Below are positions 18,024 through 26,658 of a stretch of DNA of 64,000 nucleotides, piece by piece. The notes under the pieces were generated by a model that was not told where the DNA came from, made no database searches, and was given only the letters and a program-made list of their open reading frames with translations. The number at the start of each line of letters is the position of its first letter. Positions within the stretch are counted from its first letter, which is position 1. The translations under genes and the position numbers were made by a program. Origin of the DNA: Mycolicibacter icosiumassiliensis (GTDB taxonomy: Bacteria > Actinomycetota > Actinomycetes > Mycobacteriales > Mycobacteriaceae); contig NZ_LT546170.1 of assembly GCF_900078685.2 (NCBI RefSeq), forward strand, positions 703,556 to 767,555, read 5' to 3'.

Positions 18024-18087
18024 ACCACGAGTTCCGCCGACCCCTAAGGGTTGTGTCGGCCGGTGAGTTTCCCGGCAGGAGAAAATC

Positions 18088-18327
18088 ATGGCTTTCATCA
18101 CCATCAGTGTTCTGGCTCTCGACGGCTCGACGGACCACCAGGCGGGTAACCGCATGGTGAGCCGACTGCGTAACCGCCTGGCCGCTCGTCGTGAACTGCG
18201 TCGTGAGCTGCGTGCTCAGCGCTACGTGGCGCACATGCCCACGGCGGTCCTCGGCGCCTGTGCAGGCCTAAAGGTTTGGGCGATCGTAACCGCGGGTCGC
18301 CGCGTTTACGATCGCCCAAGCCTTTAG
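18088..18327 (+). CDS. Small basic hypothetical protein
   Basis: A 79-residue frame with a good ribosome site (GCAGGAG about 8 bp before the ATG). After a hydrophobic start, MAFITISVLALDGS, it has a strongly basic helix (residues 23-45, many Arg and Leu) and a short hydrophobic tail. No domain is recognised. Its last 22 codons lie inside a 30-bp inverted repeat shared with the end of the convergent L,D-transpeptidase gene, so its C-terminus doubles as terminator sequence. It could be a real small protein, or the true product may end earlier through mis-annotation. Confidence rests on the ribosome site and codon pattern. Confidence 0.5.
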   Translation: MAFITISVLALDGSTDHQAGNRMVSRLRNRLAARRELRRELRAQRYVAHMPTAVLGACAGLKVWAIVTAGRRVYDRPSL

Positions 18328-18335
18328 GCCTGCAC
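18260..18335. terminator. Bidirectional terminator with 30-bp arms
   Basis: 18260-18289 and 18306-18335 are reverse complements at 29 of 30 positions, the single mismatch being G-T tolerant, around a 16-nt G+C-rich loop. It sits between converging genes and overlaps the last codons of both: the C-terminus of the transpeptidase on the minus strand and the small basic protein on the plus strand. Confidence 0.9.
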
Positions 18336-19097
18336 GATGATTGGGTCGCCCAGGTGTACCGAGTTGAAGTACCACGCGGCGTCGTCGGGGCTTAGGTTGA
18401 TGCAGCCGTGGCTGACGTTCGAGTAGCCCTGCGAGCCCACCGACCAGGGGGCAGAGTGCACGTAGACGCCGCTCCAGGTAACCCGAACGGCGTATTCGCC
18501 GTTGAGCAGGTAGCCCTCCGGGTCATTGAGCGGGATGCCGATGGTGCGCGAATCGAACTTGATGGTGCGCTCTTTCGACAGTGCAGTGAAGGAGCCGATT
18601 GGCGTGGGGCGCTTGGGTTTACCCATGGACGCCGCCATGATCCGCTGGATCTCGCCATTGACGCTGACGGTGAAGGTGTGGTCGGAGATGTCGGCGAGCC
18701 CCACGACCGCGTCGCCGGTATCGAAACCCGTTGACATCCCGTGGGCGTCGACACTGATCTTGCTGTGCGGTGACCAGTAGCCGTCCGGGACCCACTGCAC
18801 GACATCGCTGCTGGTCCACTCGAAGTGACCGGCATTGTTGCCCGTGGAGTTGATGTGGATCCCACGTTCGGCGGCCGCCCGGTCCACGACCGGTCCGTTG
18901 AAGGTCACGATCACCGGGTAGGCCACCCCCACGACAGAGCCGGCAGCCGGCTCGATCGCCGCCACGGCCAGCCCCCGTGCCGGCGATGTCTGAGCCGCTT
19001 CGCTGATGCCGGCCGACACCCCTATAGCTACGACAGCCAGGGTCACCGACCCGGCAATCGCCACAATTCCCCGCCTCACATTGCGCATGGCATCCAT
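18324..19097 (-). CDS. ldtA: L,D-transpeptidase (YkuD), LdtA-like
   Basis: A 257-residue cell-wall enzyme that forms 3-3 (DAP-DAP) peptidoglycan cross-links. An N-terminal signal peptide or anchor (AIAGSVTLAVVAIGVSAGISEAA) is followed by an Ig-like domain (about 45-125) with AYPVIVTFNGPVVDRAAAE. The YkuD catalytic domain has HSAPWSVGSQGYSNVSHGCINLS, which supplies the catalytic His and Cys. Length and domain order match LdtMt1 (Rv0116c), and the surrounding gene order also matches that locus. An in-frame ATG at 19088 is an alternative start. It does not show the lipobox of LdtMt2. Confidence 0.93.
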   Translation of the reverse strand: MDAMRNVRRGIVAIAGSVTLAVVAIGVSAGISEAAQTSPARGLAVAAIEPAAGSVVGVAYPVIVTFNGPVVDRAAAERGIHINSTGNNAGHFEWTSSDVVQWVPDGYWSPHSKISVDAHGMSTGFDTGDAVVGLADISDHTFTVSVNGEIQRIMAASMGKPKRPTPIGSFTALSKERTIKFDSRTIGIPLNDPEGYLLNGEYAVRVTWSGVYVHSAPWSVGSQGYSNVSHGCINLSPDDAAWYFNSVHLGDPIIVQA

Positions 19098-19127
19098 TGT
19101 GCCAACTGCAACGCCATCAGCGCAGTT

Positions 19128-19610
19128 TTAGCCGTCGTCTGACGCGCTGAGCAGGTCTCCCCAGGCCGCCTCGGTCCCGGTCGAGCCGATGGTGTGGATC
19201 GCGAACATCGAGCCGCCGGCCAGCGCGATCACCACGGTGACGATCCCCAGCCGCAGCAGTGAACCGACTTTGCTGCCGCGCGACAGCGCCACGTGCAGCC
19301 CCGCCAGCAACACCGCGGCGACCGCTAGGCCCACGGCCATGTAGAGGCCGTACTCGCCGGCAGCCATGTGCGCGTCCAGCTTGGGAGACGGGGCGATCTT
19401 GCCGGTGTCGGCCAGCCACTCGCCGGCGGTGACCGTCAGCGGTGTCACCAGCAGCGTGATGGCGGAAAATGTCACCACCAGCCAGACCAATCGCCGTCGA
19501 GCCGCCGGCCACACCGCGCACACGATCAGCAGGACCGCGGTCAGGGGAACCAGCGACACCACCACATGCAGCAGCACGACGTGGGCGGGCAACCCGGCGA
19601 TTGTCGACAT
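19128..19610 (-). CDS. DUF2231-family membrane protein
   Basis: A 160-residue protein with four predicted membrane helices (approximately 8-28, 42-60, 88-108 and 118-138). It has the DUF2231 pattern of a His-containing first helix, LPAHVVLLHVVVSLVPLT, and a central TAGEWLADTG segment. It lacks a recognised catalytic site; some DUF2231 proteins are linked to haem or redox proteins. It begins 20 bp downstream of fusA2 with an AGAGGA ribosome site, so it is probably the second gene of a fusA2 operon. Confidence 0.82.
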   Translation of the reverse strand: MSTIAGLPAHVVLLHVVVSLVPLTAVLLIVCAVWPAARRRLVWLVVTFSAITLLVTPLTVTAGEWLADTGKIAPSPKLDAHMAAGEYGLYMAVGLAVAAVLLAGLHVALSRGSKVGSLLRLGIVTVVIALAGGSMFAIHTIGSTGTEAAWGDLLSASDDG

Positions 19611-19630
19611 GGACGTCCTCTCTGCGGCGA

Positions 19631-21730
19631 TCAGGTGGCGCCGGCAGCGTGCGCGGCCGCCGACAGCGGTTCGTAGCGGGCGAAGCCGCGGGTGAACGAA
19701 CCGGCGCCGTGGGTCAACGATCGCAGGTCGACCGCGTACCGGATGAGCTCGGTCTGCGGTACTTCGGCCTTCACGCAGGTGCGGTCGGCCCCGACTTTAT
19801 CGGTGCCCAACACCCGGGCGCGGCGGGCGGACAGATCGCCCATCACCGCACCGACCAGTTCGTCGGGTATCAGCACGGTGACATCGTCGATCGGCTCGAG
19901 CAGTCGCACCGCCGCGTTGGTCGCGGCATCACGTAATGCGGCTGCGCCGGCCATCTGGAAAGCAAAATCTGAGGAGTCGACGCTGTGCGCCTTGCCGTCG
20001 ATCAGGGTGACCCGGATGTCGACCACCGGATAACCGCCGCCGGCGTCGCCGGTCAGCCCGCGCTCCATCTGGGCACGAATGCCCTTCTCCACGCTGGGGA
20101 TGAACGAGCGGGGCACGGCGCCGCCGACCACGCGGTCGACGAACTCGAAGCCGGCGCCCTGCATCAGCGGCTCCACTTCGATGTCGCAGATCGCGTACTG
20201 GCCGTGTCCGCCGGACTGCTTCACATGACGGCCGTGGCCTTTGGCCTTGGTAGAGAACGTCTCTCGCAGTGCCACGCGCAGGCCGACGGTGTCCACCGAT
20301 ACCGCATAGCGGTGCGCCAGTGCGTCAAGCACGATTCCGGAGTGCGCCTCGCCCATGCACCACAGCACGGTCTGATGGGTCTCCGGGTTCCGCTCGATAC
20401 GCAGGCTGGGGTCCTCGGCAGCCAGCCGGGCCAGCCCGACCGCCAGCTTGTCCTCGTCGGTCTTGGCGTGCGGAATGACCGCCACGGGCAGTAGCGGATC
20501 CGGCATCGACCAGGGTTTGCACACCAGGGGTTCGTCCTTGCCGGACAGGGTGTCTCCGGTCTCGGCGTGGCTGAGTCGGCCGACGGTACAGATATCCCCG
20601 GCCATCACTTCGGTGGCCGGGCGCTGCTGTCTGCCGAGCGGAAACGCCAGGGTCCCGATCCGATCGTCTTCGTCGTGGTCGGAGCGACCGGTCCTGTCGC
20701 CGAAAAATCCGGCGCAATGACCGCTGACATGGATTCCACTGTCGGGCTTGATGGTTCCGGAGAACACTCGCACCAGGCTGACCCGGCCGAGATACGGGTC
20801 CGATGTCGTCCGGACGACTTCGGCCAGCAGTGGCCCGTCCGGATCGCATCTCAGCCCGGTACGCGCCACACCGTCGGGGTTGAACACCTCCGGAAGCAGA
20901 TGTTCGGGAGGGGCCGGGAATCCGGTGGTGACGACATCGAGCAGTTCGGGAATGCCGCTGCCGCTGACGCTGCATGCCGGGATGACCGGGAAGAACGACC
21001 CGCGCGACACCGCCCGCTCCAGATCAGCGGTGAGCAGCGCTGGGTCGATCTGCTCGCCGCCCAGGTAGCGGTCCAGCAGCGACTCGTCCTCGGACTCCTC
21101 GATGATGGCCTCGATCAACGCGCCGCGCTGCTGCTCGGTGCCGGGAAAGGAGGCAGCCGCCAGTAGATCGACCAGGCCGCCGTCCGCGGCCGGCGCAGGC
21201 AGATACAGCGGCAGCACGGTGTCGCCGAATGCCGCCTGGGCGGCGGCCAGGCGGGCCGGAAAGTCGGCCCGGGCGTGGTCCAGCTTGGTGACGACGACCG
21301 CACGCGGCATGGCGACCCGGCTGCACTCCTGCCACAGCGCCGCGGTCGTGTCGTCGACATCCTCGTTGGCCGCGATGACGAACAGCGCCGCGTCAGCGGC
21401 CCGCAACCCGGCCCGCAGTTCTCCGACGAAGTCGGCGTAGCCCGGGGTGTCGATCAGGTTGACCTTGACACCGTGGTGCGCCAGCGAGGCGCACGCGACC
21501 CCTACCGAACGCTGCTGACGGATCTCCGCCTCGTCGTAGTCGCAGATCGTGCTGCCCTCGGTGATGCAGCCGGCCCGGGACAACACCCCTGCCGTCACGA
21601 GCATCGCCTCGACCAGCGTGGTTTTCCCGGAGCCTGGCGGACCGACCAGAACGACATTGCGGATGGCGGCCGGCGTGGCCGCGGTCGGGGCGGCGCCGCC
21701 GCCCCGTGAGGTTCCGGTCTTGTCCGCCAT
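19631..21730 (-). CDS. fusA2: Elongation factor G-like protein FusA2
   Basis: A 699-residue translational GTPase paralogue of EF-G. The G1 motif is VLVGPPGSGKTTLVEA, G3 is LIDTPGYADF, and G4 is VTKLDHA in place of the usual NKxD, a change common to the FusA2 group. Domains II to V follow, with a C-terminal EF-G domain containing GGHGQYAICDIEVEPL and a RRARVLGTD turn. This group differs from canonical EF-G and its role in translation is unsettled. Family size and position match Rv0120c. The ATG at 21730 has GAGGAGG 6 bp upstream. A Gly/Ala-rich N-terminal tail precedes the G domain. Confidence 0.93.
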   Translation of the reverse strand: MADKTGTSRGGGAAPTAATPAAIRNVVLVGPPGSGKTTLVEAMLVTAGVLSRAGCITEGSTICDYDEAEIRQQRSVGVACASLAHHGVKVNLIDTPGYADFVGELRAGLRAADAALFVIAANEDVDDTTAALWQECSRVAMPRAVVVTKLDHARADFPARLAAAQAAFGDTVLPLYLPAPAADGGLVDLLAAASFPGTEQQRGALIEAIIEESEDESLLDRYLGGEQIDPALLTADLERAVSRGSFFPVIPACSVSGSGIPELLDVVTTGFPAPPEHLLPEVFNPDGVARTGLRCDPDGPLLAEVVRTTSDPYLGRVSLVRVFSGTIKPDSGIHVSGHCAGFFGDRTGRSDHDEDDRIGTLAFPLGRQQRPATEVMAGDICTVGRLSHAETGDTLSGKDEPLVCKPWSMPDPLLPVAVIPHAKTDEDKLAVGLARLAAEDPSLRIERNPETHQTVLWCMGEAHSGIVLDALAHRYAVSVDTVGLRVALRETFSTKAKGHGRHVKQSGGHGQYAICDIEVEPLMQGAGFEFVDRVVGGAVPRSFIPSVEKGIRAQMERGLTGDAGGGYPVVDIRVTLIDGKAHSVDSSDFAFQMAGAAALRDAATNAAVRLLEPIDDVTVLIPDELVGAVMGDLSARRARVLGTDKVGADRTCVKAEVPQTELIRYAVDLRSLTHGAGSFTRGFARYEPLSAAAHAAGAT

Positions 21731-21951
21731 GGCAGCCTCCTCGCAGAGTTCAGCCTTCCCTCAACAGGCGCTGAGCACAAGAGTTGCGCCCCGACGGCAT
21801 TCGCCCTGCTGGCGTATAGCGTTTGCCAGCCGGACTGGCGGTTCCGGTAAGCTAGGCATTCTTGTTTCGCGAGTCCAGCGTCTGCGACGTCCCGGGACGT
21901 GCCGGGTCAACGATGCCTGGACCGTGGCTCTGACTGCAGGAGGAATGACGT

Positions 21952-22998
21952 ATGAGCGGAGCGCATCGCCCCGGCCGGTGGCGGCTGCTCAGTGCGATGA
22001 CGGCAGCGATGGCCACCACGGCGCTGGTAACGGTGCCGGCCCAGGCGTCGCCCAGCCTGCCCGCTTTCCCGCTCGACCCGTCGGCGATGGTTGCCCAGGT
22101 CGGCCCGGCAGTGGTCAATATCGACGCCCAGATGAACTACCAGAGCGCGGTCGGGGCCGGAACCGGCATCGTGTTGGACCCCAGCGGCGTGGTGCTGACC
22201 AACAACCACGTCGTCGCCGGCGCCACCAGCCTCACGGCGGTCTCGGTCGCCAACGGCCAGACCTATGACGTTGACGTGCTCGGTTTCGACCGCAGCCACG
22301 ACGTCGCGGTGCTGCAGTTGCGCGGTGCCGACGGCTTGCCGGCTGCCAACATCGGCAACTCGTCGCGAGTCGCCGTCGGTGACCCAGTGGTCTCGATGGG
22401 CAATGCCGGCGGCCACGGCGGTACGCCGAGTGCGGTCCCGGGGCGCGTCATCGGCCTGAACCAGACCGTTTCGGCCGCCGACGAGCTGACCGGCAGCACC
22501 GAAACGCTGACCAACATGATCAAAGCCGACACCGCTATCCGTCCCGGTGACTCGGGCGGTCCGATGGTGAACGCTGCCGGCCAGGTGATCGGGATGAACA
22601 CCGCCGCGTCGGACAACTACAAGTTCGCCCAGCCCGGCGGCGAAGGCTACGCGATCCCGATCGACCAGGCGATGGCGATCGCCGGCCAGATCCGGTCCGG
22701 TGTCTCGTCGAACACCGTGCACATCGGTGAAACGGCGTTCATGGGTGTCGGCGTGGTGGACAACAACGGCGGCGCGCGAGTCGCCCAGGTACTTGACGGC
22801 ACCCCGGCCGCCGCGAGTGGTATCGCCCGAGACGACATCATCACCTCGGTCAACGGCCGGCCGGTGAACTCGGCCACCGACCTGACCGACGTGCTCGACC
22901 AGTGCCACCCGGGCGACAGCGTCACGCTGACGTGGCGCAGTGCGACCGGCGGCGACCACAGTGCCAACGTGACGTTGGTTCCCGGTCCGGTCGGCTGA
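21952..22998 (+). CDS. pepA: Secreted serine protease PepA (HtrA-like, PDZ)
   Basis: A 348-residue exported protease. It has a signal peptide ending near VTVPAQA, then a trypsin-like domain with the triad visible as TNNHVV (His), DRSHDVAVLQL (Asp) and RPGDSGGPM (Ser), and a C-terminal PDZ domain from about residue 255 (GVGVVDNNGGARVAQV...GIARDDIITSVNG). It corresponds to Mtb32A/Rv0125. AGGAGG lies 8 bp before the ATG. It acts outside the membrane; physiological substrates are not defined. Upstream 220 bp separate it from divergent fusA2 and contain its promoter. Confidence 0.95.
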   Translation: MSGAHRPGRWRLLSAMTAAMATTALVTVPAQASPSLPAFPLDPSAMVAQVGPAVVNIDAQMNYQSAVGAGTGIVLDPSGVVLTNNHVVAGATSLTAVSVANGQTYDVDVLGFDRSHDVAVLQLRGADGLPAANIGNSSRVAVGDPVVSMGNAGGHGGTPSAVPGRVIGLNQTVSAADELTGSTETLTNMIKADTAIRPGDSGGPMVNAAGQVIGMNTAASDNYKFAQPGGEGYAIPIDQAMAIAGQIRSGVSSNTVHIGETAFMGVGVVDNNGGARVAQVLDGTPAAASGIARDDIITSVNGRPVNSATDLTDVLDQCHPGDSVTLTWRSATGGDHSANVTLVPGPVG

Positions 22999-23012
22999 CG
23001 TACTAGGCGCGC

Positions 23013-23690
23013 GTGCTAGCCAAGCGCTATGGCAGTGAAGCAAGACTGTCGTGGGTTCTTGCTGGGCTGGCCGGTGTGCTGGCTGCCACGGCCTACACCC
23101 ATTCCGAGGGCTACTTCGTCACCTTCATGACCGGCAACGCCGGGCGTGCGGCGCTGGGCTTGTTCACGGACAGCCAGTGGATGTCGATTTCGGCTGCAGC
23201 CCTGCTGGTGTCCTTCATCTCCGGTGTGGTGATCGCTTCGCTGTGCCACCGTCACGTGTGGCGCAGCCGGCCGCACGGCGCCTTGCGGCTGACCGCGGTG
23301 TCGCTGCTGGCCGCGACCGTGACCGACTGGATCGAGGGCGGGCCCGCGCTGCCGGTGCCACTGCTGCCGATTCTGCTTGTTGCGTTCGGGGTCGGCGCGC
23401 TGAACACCACGTTCGTCCGGGACGGCGAAGTGTCGATTCCGTTGAGCTATGTGACCGGCACGGTGGTGAAGCTGGGCCAAGGCATTGAGCGCCACATCAG
23501 CGGCGGAACGATTCACGATTGGTTCTTCAATTTCATGCTGCTGACCGGATACATCTCCGGGGCGGCCGTCGGTGGCGTTATCAGCCTGTTCGTCGGTGGT
23601 ACCTGGATGCTGGCTACCGCCACGGTGATCTGCGTGCTGGCCACCTGGTACAGCCACCGCTACGTCGACCGTCGCGGGTTGTGGCGCTGA
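23013..23690 (+). CDS. DUF1275 (YoaK-family) membrane protein
   Basis: A 225-residue membrane protein with six predicted helices and the DUF1275 signatures GYFVTFMTGNAGRAALGL near residue 33 and GALNTTFVRDGEVSIPLSYVTGT near residue 128. Function of the family is unknown. The GTG at 23013 lies 14 bp after the pepA stop, so the two may be co-transcribed. A perfect 20-bp hairpin follows. In H37Rv the gene after pepA is treS, so this gene marks a departure from that order. Confidence 0.85.
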   Translation: MLAKRYGSEARLSWVLAGLAGVLAATAYTHSEGYFVTFMTGNAGRAALGLFTDSQWMSISAAALLVSFISGVVIASLCHRHVWRSRPHGALRLTAVSLLAATVTDWIEGGPALPVPLLPILLVAFGVGALNTTFVRDGEVSIPLSYVTGTVVKLGQGIERHISGGTIHDWFFNFMLLTGYISGAAVGGVISLFVGGTWMLATATVICVLATWYSHRYVDRRGLWR

Positions 23691-23712
23691 CCGCTCGTCC
23701 GCTTTAGGCCTA

Positions 23713-23760
23713 CCAACACGTCGGCGGCAGTGCTGGATTGCACTGCCGCCGACGTGTTGG
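23713..23760. terminator. Bidirectional terminator with 20-bp perfect stem
   Basis: CCAACACGTCGGCGGCAGTG (23713-23732) and its exact reverse complement (23741-23760) flank an 8-nt loop. It lies between the converging DUF1275 gene and fbpC, 8 bp from the fbpC stop, and serves both directions. Confidence 0.92.
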
Positions 23761-23768
23761 GGGGTCGA

Positions 23769-24761
23769 TCAGGTCGGGTCGATGCCCACGCCCAGCGTGC
23801 GCTGGATGTCGGGCTTCATCGCGACCAGCTGCTCGTTCCAGTACGGCCAGTCGTGCGTCCCGTTGGCCGGGAAGTTGAACACGCCGTTGTTGCCGCCGGC
23901 CGCGGCGTAGTTCTGCTGGAACTGCTGGTTGGTGCGCAGCGTCAGGCTCTCCAGGAACTTGGCGGGCAGGTTGTTGCCGCCGAGGTCGCTCGGGGTGCCG
24001 TTGCCGCAGTAGACCCAGATCCGGGTGCGGTTGGCCACCAGCCGCGGGATCTGCACCATCGCGTCGTTACGCTTCCAGGCCGGGTCGGACGACGGGCCCC
24101 ACATGCTGTTGGCGTTGTAACCGCCGGCGTCGTTCATCGCCAGCCCGATCAGCGTCGGCCACCAGCCCTCTGACGGGTTCAGGAAGCCCGAAAGCGCTGC
24201 TGCGTAAGGGAACTGTTGCGGGTAGTAGGCAGCCAGGATCAGCGCCGAACCGCCCGCCATCGACAAGCCCACCACCGCGTTGCCGTAGGGCGAGACGCTC
24301 TTGTTGGCCTGCAGCCAGGTGGGCAGCTCCCGGGTCAGGAAGGTCTCCCACTTGTAGGTGTAGTTCTGGCCGTTGCCCTGCGACGGCTGGTACCAGTCCG
24401 AGTAGAAGCTGGACTGCCCGCCGACCGGCATGATCACCGACAACCCGGACTGGTAGTACTCCTCGAACGCCGGGGTGTTGATGTCCCAACCGTTGAAGTC
24501 GTCCTGGGCGCGCAGCCCGTCGAGCAGGTACACCGCGTGGGTGCCGCCCGGCTGGAACTGCACCTTGATGTCCCGGCCCATCGCGGCCGAGGGCACCTGT
24601 AGGTACTCCACCGGCAGGCCCGGGCGGGAGAATGCGGACGCGTCACCCGCATCACCGACAGCCCCGACGAGGCCGCTCAGCAGCGCGGCCCCCACCGCCG
24701 CGACCGTCAGCCGGCGCGGCAGCCGACTCGCCGCGTTACGCAACTTCTCAACGCTCTTCAT
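23769..24761 (-). CDS. fbpC: Mycolyltransferase antigen 85-C
   Basis: A 330-residue secreted enzyme that transfers mycolate between trehalose monomycolates and to arabinogalactan. The signal peptide ends before FSRPGLPVEYLQVPS. The alpha/beta-hydrolase core carries VVGLSMAGGSALILAAYYPQ with the nucleophile Ser in LSM, WVYCGNGTPSDLGG around the acid, and NGTHDWPYW with the catalytic His. Over most of its length it matches Ag85C rather than Ag85A or B, and the next conserved gene, htdZ, sits as at the Rv0129c locus. The residue after the catalytic His is Asp, where Ag85C of M. tuberculosis has Ser. The acidic C-terminal tail is short (GVGIDPT). Confidence 0.96.
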   Translation of the reverse strand: MKSVEKLRNAASRLPRRLTVAAVGAALLSGLVGAVGDAGDASAFSRPGLPVEYLQVPSAAMGRDIKVQFQPGGTHAVYLLDGLRAQDDFNGWDINTPAFEEYYQSGLSVIMPVGGQSSFYSDWYQPSQGNGQNYTYKWETFLTRELPTWLQANKSVSPYGNAVVGLSMAGGSALILAAYYPQQFPYAAALSGFLNPSEGWWPTLIGLAMNDAGGYNANSMWGPSSDPAWKRNDAMVQIPRLVANRTRIWVYCGNGTPSDLGGNNLPAKFLESLTLRTNQQFQQNYAAAGGNNGVFNFPANGTHDWPYWNEQLVAMKPDIQRTLGVGIDPT

Positions 24762-24961
24762 AGCCTTTGTCCCATCCCAATGTCGTGCGGTCTAGCCCTT
24801 CTGAACGGAGTCAAACACGGGCCGCCGCCGTGACCTGTTCGCCGCCACGGGTTTTCATATCGCGGTTCGGCAACGATTGAGATTCAGCGCGGACTCGCCA
24901 CCGACCGAGTGGGCGTTTGGGTAGGCATATAGTCGACGTAATCATCGACGAAGGGCTGGTC

Positions 24962-26185
24962 ATGCAGGCGAGTGCTCGGGTCTGGGGGACCGCTGGGGCT
25001 CCGTTGGCCGGGGTGCGTGTCGTCGAGATCGCCAGCTTCGTCGCCGTCCCGCTCGCTGGAATGACGCTGGCACAACTGGGCTGCGACGTGGTGCGCATCG
25101 ACCCGATCGGCGGTGCGGCCGACTACCGGCGCTGGCCCGTCACCGAAGACGGCACCTCGATCTACTGGACAGGCCTCAATAAGGGCAAACGCTCGGTGGT
25201 CGCCGATCTGCGCGCGCCCGAGGGCCAGCGTGTGGTGCAGCAACTGATCGCCGACAGTGGCGTGTTGCTGACCAATATGGCTGGCCGGCAATGGCTTTCC
25301 TACGACACGCTAGTGGCAGAGCGTCCCGACCTGATCCACCTTGAGGTGCTCGGGCGGGCCGACGGCTCCACCGCGGTGGACTACACGATCAACGCTGGTG
25401 TCGGCTTTCCGCTGGTCACCGGGCCCAGCGACCACGCCGCACCGATCAACCACGTGCTGCCGGCCTGGGACATCGCCTGCGGGCTGCACGCCGCGCTGGC
25501 GGTGTCCGCCGCACTGTACCGCCGCGATCACACCGGCGAGGGCTGCCGGATTCGGCTGGCGCTGGAGGACGTCGCATTGGGTACCGCCAGCGCCCTGGGC
25601 TTCCTCACCGAGGCCATGGTGAACGGCGACCGGCGGGAACGCATCGGCAATGCGGTCTACGGGCAGTACGGGCAGAGCTTTGCCAGCGGTGACGGGGCGA
25701 CGTTCATGGTCGTCACCCTGACCGATCGGCACTTCCGTGATTTGGCCGAGCTGACCGGCTCGACGAAAGTCCTTGCGGCACTGTCTCAAGCGCGCGGCAT
25801 CGACTTCGGCGACGAAGGACAGCGCTATCGTCACCGCGACCTGCTGACCGGACTGTTCAGCGGCTGGTTTGCCGAGCGGCCCGCGGCGCAGATCGAAGCC
25901 GCCTTGACGGAAACGTCGCTGCTCTGGGACCGGTACCGCAGCTTTGCCGAGGTGGTCGCAGACGAGCGTCTATACGACAACCCGATGTTCACGCCGCTGC
26001 ATCAGCCCCGGGTGGGGGAGTACTTGGCGGCGGGGCTGCCGGCGTCGATCGACGGTGCCCACCCGCCTGCCGTCGCGGCCCCAGCGCTGGGAGCCGACAC
26101 CGAACAGGTGCTGGCCGCCCGTCTGGGTATGAGCACCGACGAAATCGACCGGCTGCGCCAAAGCGGTTCGGTGGCAACGGATTAG
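24962..26185 (+). CDS. Class III CoA-transferase (CaiB/BaiF family)
   Basis: A 407-residue enzyme. LAGVRVVEIASFVAVPLAGMTLAQLG is the conserved N-terminal block, LNKGKRSVVADLR the nucleotide loop, and the TGEGCRIRLALEDVA block lies mid-protein. Similarity is closest to the branch annotated as 2-methylfumaryl-CoA isomerase, judged from the EVLGRADGSTAVDYTINAGVGFP segment, but class III transferases are hard to assign. The ATG at 24962 is chosen because upstream in-frame codons precede a poor context. It runs 17 bp before htdZ, so a shared transcript is likely, linking it to acyl-CoA metabolism. In H37Rv nothing lies between fbpC and htdZ, so this is an extra gene. Confidence 0.88.
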   Translation: MQASARVWGTAGAPLAGVRVVEIASFVAVPLAGMTLAQLGCDVVRIDPIGGAADYRRWPVTEDGTSIYWTGLNKGKRSVVADLRAPEGQRVVQQLIADSGVLLTNMAGRQWLSYDTLVAERPDLIHLEVLGRADGSTAVDYTINAGVGFPLVTGPSDHAAPINHVLPAWDIACGLHAALAVSAALYRRDHTGEGCRIRLALEDVALGTASALGFLTEAMVNGDRRERIGNAVYGQYGQSFASGDGATFMVVTLTDRHFRDLAELTGSTKVLAALSQARGIDFGDEGQRYRHRDLLTGLFSGWFAERPAAQIEAALTETSLLWDRYRSFAEVVADERLYDNPMFTPLHQPRVGEYLAAGLPASIDGAHPPAVAAPALGADTEQVLAARLGMSTDEIDRLRQSGSVATD

Positions 26186-26202
26186 CAAAGGAGCGAAAGC
26201 AC

Positions 26203-26658
26203 GTGCGTACTTTTGGATCGATCGACGAACTTGCCGCATGCCAGGGCCAGGTAATCGGGCACAGCGACTGGGTGACCATCACCCAAGACGCCGTCAACCT
26301 GTTCGCCGACGCCACAGGTGACCATCAGTGGATTCACGTCGACCCCGAGCGTGCGGCCACCGGGCCCTTCGGCACCACGATCGCTCACGGATACCTGACC
26401 CTGGCCATGTTGCCGCAGCTGATGGCGCAGATCAGCCGCCTCGACGGGGTCAAGCTGGCGATCAACTACGGGCTGAACAAGGTGCGCTTCCCGGCGCCAG
26501 TACCGGTCGGCTCCAAGATCCGGGCCGAGACCTCCCTGGTCGAGGTCGCCGATGTGGGCGGGGGTGCCCACCAGGTCACGTTCTCGACCACGGTGTCCAT
26601 CGATGGCAGCGCCAAGCCGGCCTGCGTCGCCGAGAGCGTCGTGCGTTACGTGCTCTGA
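26203..26658 (+). CDS. htdZ: (R)-specific enoyl-CoA hydratase, MaoC-like HtdZ
   Basis: A 151-residue single hot-dog-fold hydratase that hydrates trans-2-enoyl-CoA to (R)-3-hydroxyacyl-CoA. The active-site pair is in FADATGDHQWIHVD (Asp and His), and GPFGTTIAHGYLTL is the conserved MaoC continuation. The GTG start at 26203 has AAAGGAG about 11 bp upstream. It matches Rv0130 in length and position beside fbpC. Its stop overlaps the tail of the converging EspI-like gene by 13 bp, where the gene-order block changes. Confidence 0.93.
   Translation: MRTFGSIDELAACQGQVIGHSDWVTITQDAVNLFADATGDHQWIHVDPERAATGPFGTTIAHGYLTLAMLPQLMAQISRLDGVKLAINYGLNKVRFPAPVPVGSKIRAETSLVEVADVGGGAHQVTFSTTVSIDGSAKPACVAESVVRYVL

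Noticed and set aside
24240..24270. Apparent loss of the second Ser in the Ag85 GLSMSG motif (here GLSMAG)
   Set aside because: The nucleophile is the Ser in LSM, and Ala at the later position is normal in Ag85B, so activity is not in doubt.
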